Position numbers and translations under genes: made by a program | Shown: positions 56,262 through 64,000 of the stretch, in pieces | Numbering within the stretch: the stretch's first letter is position 1 | Layout: every line of letters begins with the position of its first letter | The notes under the pieces: generated by a model | The model's database searches: none | Told to the model about the DNA's origin: nothing | The model's input: only the letters and a program-made list of their open reading frames with translations | Assembly: GCA_023935145.1 (NCBI GenBank) | Contig: CM043705.1 | Coordinates: 20,834,501 to 20,898,500, forward strand | Source of the DNA: Bretschneidera sinensis | Lineage: Eukaryota > Streptophyta > Magnoliopsida > Brassicales > Akaniaceae | Length of the DNA stretch: 64,000 bases | Direction of reading: 5' to 3'

Positions 56262-57700
56262 TTAGCCAGCTCTAATCCTAAGTAGTCCAAGGTAATGATT
56301 GAACTTACTTAGAGGTAGAACTTTAGTACCTAAATCCGCAGGATTTTCTTCCATGGCTACCTTGTCCACATGGATGCATTCTTTCGTAACATTTTCCCGA
56401 ATAAAATGATACTGAACATCCATGTGCTTTGTCCTCTCATGGAACACTGGATTCTTACACAAGTGCAATGCACTTTGACTATCCGAAAACACCACAACCT
56501 TCTCCTTCAGTACCTTCAACTCTTCCAGCAACCCTTTGCACCATATAGTTTCCTTAATGGCCTCCGTAGCCGCTATGTTCTCAGCCTCAGTTGTTGAAAG
56601 TGCTACCACTAGTTGCAACTGAGCTTTCCAACTTACACAACATATGTTTAAGTTGAAAAAGTAGGATGTAATCGATCTCCTTTTATCCCGGTCTGCTCTA
56701 TAGTCCGAATCAGCAAAACCCTCAAGGCAGATGGACTTACCTCTCTTCTCATAAACTAGCTCTACTTCTGGGCTTCCCTTCAAGTACCTTAACAACCCTT
56801 TCATCCCAAGCCAGTGCTCCTTTTCGAGATTACTCATAAACCTGCTGAGAACACTTATTGTATGAGCAATATCAGGTCTAGTGCTTACCATAGTGAACAT
56901 AACAGAACCAACAACACTAGAATAAGAGACTTTTTCCATTTCCTTCTTCTCCGCCTCCGATCTCGGACATTGATCACTGGAGAACTTGAAATGACCAGCA
57001 AGGGAAACTTTCACTAGTTTGCTATCTACCATAGAGAACTTAGATATCATCTTCTCTATGTAAGAAGTTTGAGAGATTTTCCATCTGTTTCTCTCCCTTT
57101 CCCAGATGATACACATCCCAAAGATCTTCTGTGCATGGTCAAGATCCTTTATCTCAAACTCCTCACTGAGTTGAGCCTTCAATTTTCTTATTCTTTCCAT
57201 GCTGCTCCCAACCAGCAACATGTCATCAACATAGATGAGGATGATCACCACTTCCACAACCTTCTGCCCCTTATAGTACAAGCACGAATCATAGTAGCTC
57301 CTCATGAAACCTAGGCTGATTACAAAGGAATCAAACCTCTTATTCCATTGCCGAGGTGATTGTTTCAGGCCATAGAGAGATTTTTTCAATTTGCACACCA
57401 ACACTCTTTGTCTTCCTTCCTCATAGCCTTCGGGTTGCCTCATGAAAATGATCTCATTGAGCTCTCCATATAAGAATGCTGTCTTCATATCAATTTTCTC
57501 AATTTTCTAATCAAATTGGACCACTAATGCTAACATTATCTGTATCGTCTTGTACTTCACAACCGATGAGAAGATTTCGGTGAAATCTATGCCCTTTCTT
57601 TGTGTGAACCCCTTCGCCACCAGCCTAGCTTTATACCAGACTTCATCCCCTAGAGTATTCCCTTCTTTGATCTTGTAGAGCCATCTACGATCCACAACTC
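56262..57700 (-). pseudogene. Copia F reverse transcriptase and RNase H (mostly open)
   Basis: The minus strand 57507-57695 has DRRWLYKIKEGN and KARLVAKGFTQRKGIDF, then a stop. The 408-residue frame 56262-57488 begins MKTAFLYGELNEIIFMRQPE. It carries LYGLKQSPRQWNKRFD and the polymerase motif IYVDDMLLVGS. RNase H then follows with acidic residues in FADSDYRADRDKRRS, LSTTEAENIAATEA and FSDSQSALHLC. It ends KFNHYLGLLRIRAG just before the purine tract. These enzymes copy element RNA to DNA. The catalytic residues look intact, but upstream stops prevent a full polyprotein. Confidence 0.9.
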
Positions 57701-57836
57701 TCTATTTTTCTGGTTTGGGCACTAACTCCCAAGAGTTGTTCTTCATCAAAGAATCCATTTTTTCCTCCATAGCCAGCTGCCACTTTGACGAATCCTTACA
57801 CTCCATGGCATCCATGTAAGTTTCTGGTTCAACCTC

Positions 57837-58340
57837 TCATTCTATCCAAGGAGCTGCTACATTAGCATCCGCAAACTGATATCTCAAAGGTGGTCTAACC
57901 ACCCTCCTTCCCCAGTCTCTTGTGAGCTCGTAGTCATTATAACTTGCTGCATCAACCTCTTCTTGTTCAGCCTCTTCTTGAGTTTCTTGAGCATGGCTTT
58001 CATTCAAGGGCTCTACCTGGTCCGAACCCTCTTGCCTTCCCTGCTCTACCTGAACCGAACTCTCCTTGATGAGATGCTCTATAACTTTCAAACTAGTTTG
58101 CTCACTAGCCCCTGCAGGGTTAGTTTTCTCCAAGTAAGGAACAATTCATTAAAAATAACATCCCTACTTATAATGAGTTTCATGCCTTTCTTTTCTAAGG
58201 ATCACAACCTATATCCCTTAACCCCATCACCATATCATAGAAATACACATTTTCTAGATCTTGGGCTAAGTTTATCCTCATTTTGATGTGCATATGTAGC
58301 AGACCCAAAAGTCCTAAGGTTGTTTAATTCAGGGGGTTTC
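57837..58340 (-). pseudogene. Copia F linker between integrase and RT
   Basis: On the minus strand an acidic Gln/Glu-rich stretch (EQGRQEGSDQVEPLNESHAQ) ends RRVVRPPLRYQFADA, the usual variable linker of copia Pol. It is joined to the integrase by frames broken near 58140-58340. Confidence 0.75.
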
Positions 58341-58345
58341 CCACT

Positions 58346-58990
58346 TCACATCTTCATGTGAGTCTTGAGCTCTAAAGCTCTAGAGAGTGATCTATTTACC
58401 AAGTATGCAGCTGTGGCCACAACTTCTCCCCAAAAATATTTTGGTAAACCAAATCCTATTAACATGCATCTAACCTTTTCAATAAGGGTTCTATTCATCC
58501 TCCCAGTAACTCCATTTTGCTGAGGTGTTTTTACAACCGTTCTATGTCTTAGAATGCTATTTAATTCACAGAATTTATCAAAATATTTATTGAAAAATTC
58601 TAAGCCATTATTAGTTTGTAAAGCCTTAACTACCCCACCCGTTTGAGTTTTCAGCAACTTCTTCCACACAACAAATTTATCCAAGGCATCTGATTTATTT
58701 CTAAGTAAATAAACCCACACTCTTCTTGAATAATCATCAATTAAAGACAGAAAGTAAAAGTTACCTCCATGTGCTGGTGTTCTTGCTGATCCCCAAATGT
58801 CCGAATGAATGTAGTCAAGAATCCCCTTAGATTTGTACACTTCGGTGTTGAAGCTGACCTGGTGTTGCTTCCCAAGAATGCAACTCTCACAGAAACCAGT
58901 TTCTCTACTTTGTCACCACCAAGTAGACCATCATTGCTAAAAACTTGCAGGCCCTTTTCACTCATGTATCCCAAGCGAGTGTGCCAAAGG
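58346..58990 (-). pseudogene. Copia F integrase with lost catalytic residues
   Basis: The minus strand shows ALWHTRLGYMSEKGLQ (pre-integrase), then the core with the first Asp in DYIHSDIWGSA. The second position reads ALQTNNGLEF, so the expected Asp is Asn. The Glu position reads NGVTGRMNRT, where Gly replaces the expected Glu. Two of the three DDE residues are therefore gone. CMLIGFGLPKYFWGEVVATA and AYLVNRS follow as in intact elements. A frame change lies near 58800. Confidence 0.88.
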
Positions 58991-59068
58991 GCTGCCCTAT
59001 CCATCTCAGCCATCAAGCTTGCTGCTTGATCATTGATTTCTGTCTCTCCGATCATCTCATAGAGTCCA

Positions 59069-60307
59069 TCATTTCTTGCTGCCTTGACCACTACCAAAGA
59101 TCCCTTGGCCACCTTGATTTTTCCTCCCTCTACTTTGCATGTATACCCCATGGAATCCAGTTGCCCCAATGAGGTCAAATTTCTCTTCAAATCTGGAAGA
59201 TACCTCACATTTCGCAGCAGCCTTGTGATGTCCATCAAACATCCTCAATTGGATGTCTCCAATCCCTCTCACTTGGCAAGAATTGTCATTCGCCAAGAAG
59301 ACCCTTCCATCATTGATCTCCTTGAAATTCTTGAACCATTCCTTGTGAGGGCACATGTGATAAGTGCACCCGGAATCCAGAATCCACTTTTCGCTACCTT
59401 GCCTCCTGCTCACATTTGAGCACAAAACAAGAACATAATCTTGCTGTTCTCCCTTGGAAATCGAAGTTTCTCCATTGTTGGTGTGGCTTATTCTCTCATC
59501 CCACATCTTCTTCTTGCAATCTTTTCTAAAATGGCCCTCTTTGTTGCAGTAGAAGCACCTCTTTCCAAATCTTGATTTGGAATGTGCTCTCCCATGGCTT
59601 TGCCCTCTACCTCTTGATTTCTCCCGGTAGTTGCCATGGTTGTTATTTCCATTCCGAGTTGCTGGCCTTCCTCTTACGAATAGCCCATCTCCACTTGATG
59701 TTTCCTTCATCTTGGCTTTGAAGTCATGTGCCCTTATGGCATTGATCACAATCTCCGTGGTTAAAGTATTCTTTCCATACTCAATAGCATTAATCAAATT
59801 ATCAAAGCAATCAAGAAGAGAATTTAACAAGATAACAGCCAATTGTTCATCCAGAAATGTAATGCTATAGCTATTCAAATCTTAAACTAGCTTATTATAG
59901 ACATCAAAATTATCTTACAACTCTTTACTAGGATCCATTTTAAAAGAAAAGATTCTTTTAAGAAGATAAATTTTGTTAGGGAGAGTTTTGGTAAGAAACA
60001 ACTCTTCTAGTTTCTTCCATATGACAGCCGGATCTTCCGAGTCTCCGCACTCCCTTGTGACACTATCCGACATGTACAAGAAAATGGTGCTGTAAGCCAT
60101 CTTCTTCATCACAACCCGCTGGTCCTCCGTGACACTTGCTGGAAAAGCATAATCTTCTCTAATAGCCAAGTCCACTTTCTGTTGCATTAGAACCACCTTG
60201 ACCTTCCGCTTCCACAGGGAAAAATCTTCCTTACCATCAAACTTCTCAACCACGATATTTGAAGCCATCTTTGCGGACAAGATCCCAGATTTATGCAATA
60301 CCCACAA
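59069..60307 (-). pseudogene. Copia F gag and protease (decayed)
   Basis: Gag starts at the Met near 60268 (MASNIVVEKFDGKEDFSLWK), read on the minus strand. It runs to a stop after DPSKEL near 59915 and resumes in 59069-59878. The zinc knuckle CFYCNKEGHFRKDC is near 59515-59560. The protease segment KWILDSGCTYHMCPHKEWF (about 59345-59395) keeps the Asp-Ser-Gly triad. VRGIGDIQLRMFDG follows it. Confidence 0.88.
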
Positions 60308-60494
60308 ATTCTTTCTTCAACCTCAAGAACACGATCGAAGATGGATCTTAACACCGTTCTTGAATCACCCTCAAGAACACGGTCTGATCTTGATCTTTAC
60401 TCCGTTTTTGAATCACCCAAGAAGTTTGATCTTTGATTCTTGGAGTCTTGGCTCCGTCACCTTCTTGTTCTTGCTCCGATAGTCGGCTGTGCTA

Positions 60495-60506
60495 GCTCTG
60501 ATACCA
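60495..60506 (-). promoter_or_regulatory. Copia F primer-binding site, tRNA-Met type
   Basis: GCTCTGATACCA on the plus strand is the complement of TGGTATCAGAGC, 1 bp from the LTR. Confidence 0.93.
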
Positions 60507-60507
60507 C

Positions 60508-61627
60508 TGTTGGAAATCACCTTGACAAGATGCCCAGGTGGTGATCTTCCAAACACCCAAGTCTAGAATGTCTTGTAGAAAGAAATACAACAATCGAAAG
60601 CAAGAAAGAAAAGAAGACAAGCGATTTGTTATCGAGCTTCGGCAATAGCCTATGTCCCTGTGAGTTCCTCTGAACTCTCTGCACTAAATCAATGGTTCTT
60701 TACAATTATAGTAGCCCTCTTCAAGAAGCTTAAGTTCTTGAAGAAACCAAGAAGAGAAGAAAGAATATGATAAGAACTATTACAATGCTCTCTATCTATA
60801 CTACTCTCTCTTCTTTACAACCAGCTTCTCTACAATGAGTCCCTCTTGTGTTTTGTGTCTTTGCACTCTCACATAATTCTCTCTTGTATTGTGTCTTGTC
60901 ACTCTTTACAATTGATCTCAAATTATATCACAATGTTATGTCTAGAATGAAGTTAGGTGACCCTTCCTATAGTGCACCAACTTCTTGTCCAATCTTGAGA
61001 GTCAATCTCCACCCTTAGATCTTGATGACCACTTAGCCATGGCCCTTCATCAATCCTAAGTGGTGCTGTGTGTTTTAACCTTGCATCCACGCACCTAAGA
61101 GGAGGTTTAAACAAGCTGTCCATGTGTGCTTCAATGTGCCTAGCGCCTAGGCGCTGAACAGGGGCGGTGAAGCGCTAGGCAAAACTCTTTTGCACCACAT
61201 TCTGGACGGTGCGGTGCTGGTGGAGGGGTGATGCGGCACTGCTCTTCTTCAAACTGCATTCTTGCTAGGCGGTGAGACGCTGGTGAAGGCGTGGTGAGGC
61301 GCTAGGCAAAACTCTTTTGCACCACATTCTGGACGGTGCGGTACTGGTGGAGGGGCGATGCGGCGCTACCCTTCTTCAAACTGCATTCTTGCTGGGCGGT
61401 GAGACGCTGGTGAAGGGGCGGTGAGGCGCACACAGATGATGCCCTTCACACAGCAATACGCATTACTTTGCTTTGTTGATTAGGGGTGTGCACACACACC
61501 CAAATGGATGCACACACATGTGTGCACTCCTTTAACATGCTGTATTTTAATCTTCCAACATTGATTTAGACTTTAACCATCTTTAAACTATGTTTAGACA
61601 TGTTTAAACCTTAGATAAATACTAACA
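60508..61627 (-). repeat. 5' LTR of copia F (1120 bp)
   Basis: TGTTGGAAATCACCTTGAC to AAATACTAACA. It aligns to 55188-56181 except for a tandem copy of a 126-bp GC-rich segment (within about 61170-61425), which accounts for its extra length. Confidence 0.92.
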
Positions 61628-62434
61628 TCACCTTTAAACTAAAAATCTCCGTAAGCTTCTCCCATCCCAACTAACCCACTTTTTGAGCGCTGTTCACAAA
61701 TTGCTTATTGCTTGTCATTTGTCAATCAGCATCATTAACCTCTTTTTCTTTATTTGCCTTCTTTTTTTTCTCCTTTCTCATTAATGAGAGAGAGGCACCT
61801 GTAGTAAAAAGGCGGTTAATCTTATTTTTATTTTACAATTGCCTCAACCTAGAATCAACCAATGCTTGTCAATTCTCTAGCAATGTAGCATCATAACTCA
61901 AATACATGGCACATCCTTTATTTGCAGATATTTTACATATTATCAACTTGCAAAATTACTTTATTTTTTGCTTTCATTTTTTTTTGTTTTTTTAACGATA
62001 AAATAGTATTATGGATCAATTTGTGTAAACCATACTAAATCTATTTCCTCAGACGAATCAAAAGCATGTCATTCATATTTAACTTAGAAAATTTATAAGA
62101 AAAATATTTGTGGTCTGATCACTCACAAATATAAAAATTGAAACCAATAATTTTATTAAATTTCACAAAGTCTCTATCATTCCACCCACGCTAAGATGGT
62201 TTCCTAGCTTCCGTTTCAAGAGCAGGCTGAAAATAGATAACATGAATTCGATAAAAATATTTGTTAGAAAAATCATAAAACTAAAAATCTACAAACCCCG
62301 AATAAAGTAGTCGAATTGGATGATTACATTTAAATGATTGCTTGCTCAAACTAAGGAAAACACACCAAGAAACATCATCAGCTCAACTAACTTGTCTAAT
62401 TTTTTCATGGCATAATTCATTAATTCATCACAAT
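61628..62434. other. Spacer downstream of the LHT-type gene, no gene seen
   Basis: AT-rich, with a poly-T run near 61979-61992. It probably includes the 3' untranslated region of the gene to its right. Confidence 0.5.
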
Positions 62435-63454
62435 TTATGTGTAGAAACTATATGTGGAGGCATCAGTGACAATATTTCTCAGCCCGCCAATAGTGGATGC
62501 CAACATTATGAACACTCCGACGAATATGGAACCCTGAAATTAATACACAGGATTTGAAATTTTAATTGATGCATAAAAAAATTGACACTCGTATATAAAG
62601 AAGAAATTAAGATGCAGTATCATTGCTGGTTAGGGAAAAAAGAACAAAAAAGGGCATAGTTATTAATTTGATTACCCAGTTGATGAACCAATTGCAGCTG
62701 AATCTGCTTGGTTTCTTCACAATCAGCCATATTATACTGGGGAGCTACAAGAATGCTCAAGATAGATCATTCTCCAATTCAATTAGTAATGTAAAATTTG
62801 AAGAAAAATTAAGGATAAAAGCTTACAAAGTAGGAAGTGGGTGCAAAACCAAATCCGCCAAAGAAGCCAAGAAGATCACCAAAAAATGGGAAGGTGACCC
62901 CAACAAATAGTGTAAATGCTGCAAGAATATCTTTTCCAATCATTAGATGCTCAAATGGAAAAGGAAATGCCATGCAGTTTCAATTAGGCTATTAATTGGC
63001 ATTGCTTATATATATATTGATGCAGAGTAGCTCTCCCTCTAGCTTCAAAGTCCAAAATTGTTGTGTATTTCAAGAAAAAGTGGTGATCTCATGGAACCGG
63101 GAAAGTTCACTAGTAATTATAAAGAAATTGAATAGTAATTGTTTTAAAAAATTTAACACGAAAAAATTTAAATACTGAAGTTACTATTCAATTTTTCCGT
63201 GATTATCCATAAACTTTTTAGATTCCGTGGTAATTTCCACAAAATTGAATCCGTAGTATCACCACTCTTTCAAAAATTGCAATAAGAATCTCACCTACAT
63301 AAGCAGATCGAGTGATGAGTCTGAGAACAAATCCAGGTGGGAAGTTGAATCTTTTTACCATGATCCTTTCCAACAGGTCAAACACTGGCATAGCATATAC
63401 CTGCAAATCATTCTTTTTGTTACACATAGTACTGGCTGAAGATAAAGAGTCAAA

Positions 63455-63516
<62 letters not shown>

Positions 63517-63921
63517 TTAATTGATACCTGGTAGCTGCCGATGACATGGATGACGACCATTAAGTTAGCAGAGGCAATGAGCCATTCAGGTCTTTGGAGA
63601 GCCATGAGCACATTATCATCAACATCTTGGCCAAATGCCCAGTAGCCTATAAATGCTACAGGAAAATAGCAGATTGCGTTGATGAAATAGGCACCAACTG
63701 CACCTTTCCACATTGGTACTTTTGAAGGTTTCTCAGGAGTTGATGGGATTGTGGCCTGAATTTCTAAGGCAACAGCATGCCCAGCAAATGCAAATGAAAT
63801 TTGACCCAATGCATTGAACACTCGAAACATGTAATCCGTTGGGCTGGTTTTCTTGTATGCATAGCTCACGTTATAGATTCGACCTCGACCCAAGCAACCC
63901 GCCCAGGCTATGGTTGAGTAG
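62435..63921 (-). CDS. LHT-type amino-acid transporter (lysine/histidine transporter family), 3' five exons
   Basis: Predicted exons on the minus strand: 63528-63921, 63295-63400, 62827-62918, 62676-62744 and 62435-62533. Borders are GT-AG and the total is 760 nt (about 252 residues with stop TAA). The N-terminal part lies beyond the window. It reads YSTIAWAGCLGRGRIYNVSY, then FAGHAVALEIQATIPSTPEK, WKGAVGAYFINAICYFPVAF, IGYWAFGQDVDDNVLMALQR, FERI-like VFDLLERIMVKRF, FTLFVGVTFPFFGDLLGFFG and FAPTSYF. These are hallmark motifs of LHT1-like members of the AAAP family, plasma-membrane proton/amino-acid symporters. About six membrane segments are visible. The last exon is hydrophobic (GSIFVGVFIMLASTIGGL). 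No break is seen. The exact paralogue cannot be set without the N-terminus. Confidence 0.93.
63459..63513. repeat. (TA)n microsatellite in an LHT intron
   Basis: About 27 TA units, 14 bp from the intron's 5' splice site (exon edge at 63528 on the minus strand). Confidence 0.95.
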
Positions 63922-64000
63922 CTGAAATCATAACCACAATTTATTAGTTATGTTTAAATCAACAATATATCCCTGCGGATCAGCTTTCTATATTGTGTAT

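Larger units (their letters stand above)
55188..61627 (-). mobile_element. Complete but defective Ty1/copia element F (6.4 kb)
   Basis: LTRs at 55188-56181 and 60508-61627, with TCACC on both sides (55183-55187 and 61628-61632) as a perfect 5-bp target duplication. On the minus strand the order is 5' LTR, tRNA-Met primer site (60495-60506), gag, protease, integrase, RT and RNase H, purine tract and 3' LTR. All domains are present, but gag and pol have stops and the integrase has lost catalytic residues. The RT/RNase H half is open over 408 codons. Confidence 0.93.

Overview
The window is nuclear DNA of a dicot plant. Three recognisable host genes have GT-AG introns, and one encodes a predicted chloroplast protein. 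The DNA is AT-rich, and most of it is nested, decayed transposable elements. I could not identify the species. No tRNA, rRNA or CRISPR array was seen.

Host genes: (1) a complete 12-exon GDT1-like (UPF0016/TMEM165 family) cation transporter gene at 33991-39870 (+); (2) a complete 3-exon CLPS1-type Clp-protease adaptor gene at 42502-45033 (-), tail-to-tail with the first; (3) the last five exons of an LHT1-type amino-acid transporter gene at 62435-63921 (-), cut by the window edge. The GDT1-like/CLPS1 pair also appears to be adjacent in Arabidopsis, so it may be an ancient syntenic anchor.

Left of the genes: a Ty3/gypsy element (1-7022, -) is inserted into a Ty1/copia element whose 3' part follows (7023-8958, +). 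Next come a 1.9-kb non-autonomous LTR element called R here (10506-12423) and a CACTA element (12557-14284). Copia B (about 15390-22491, -) has been hit by two solo LTRs, one from R and one from the 7023-8958 family. A LINE fragment follows, then copia E (23502-27268), whose RT end is inverted. After it comes a 5'-truncated non-autonomous gypsy element D' (27269-31411) with an intact ORF. PIF/Harbinger and lectin-kinase fragments precede the first host gene.

Between CLPS1 and LHT: copia-type element C (46049-53963) carries, between its gag and RT remnants, about 1.3 kb of intronless sequence resembling the plant lamin-like coiled-coil gene CRWN4/LINC4 (NMCP family). Element C was later split by a complete copy of gypsy element D (47164-52853, perfect TACTC target duplication). 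Then come another R solo LTR, a Mutator-like MITE with a 10-bp target duplication, and a complete but dead copia F (55188-61627, perfect TCACC duplication).

The two observations most worth following are the host-gene capture in element C and an apparent plant U-snRNA-type promoter layout. In that layout a USE-like RTCCCACATCG box lies exactly 33 bp before a TATA box. It occurs in the LTRs of D, D' and the unrelated copia E.
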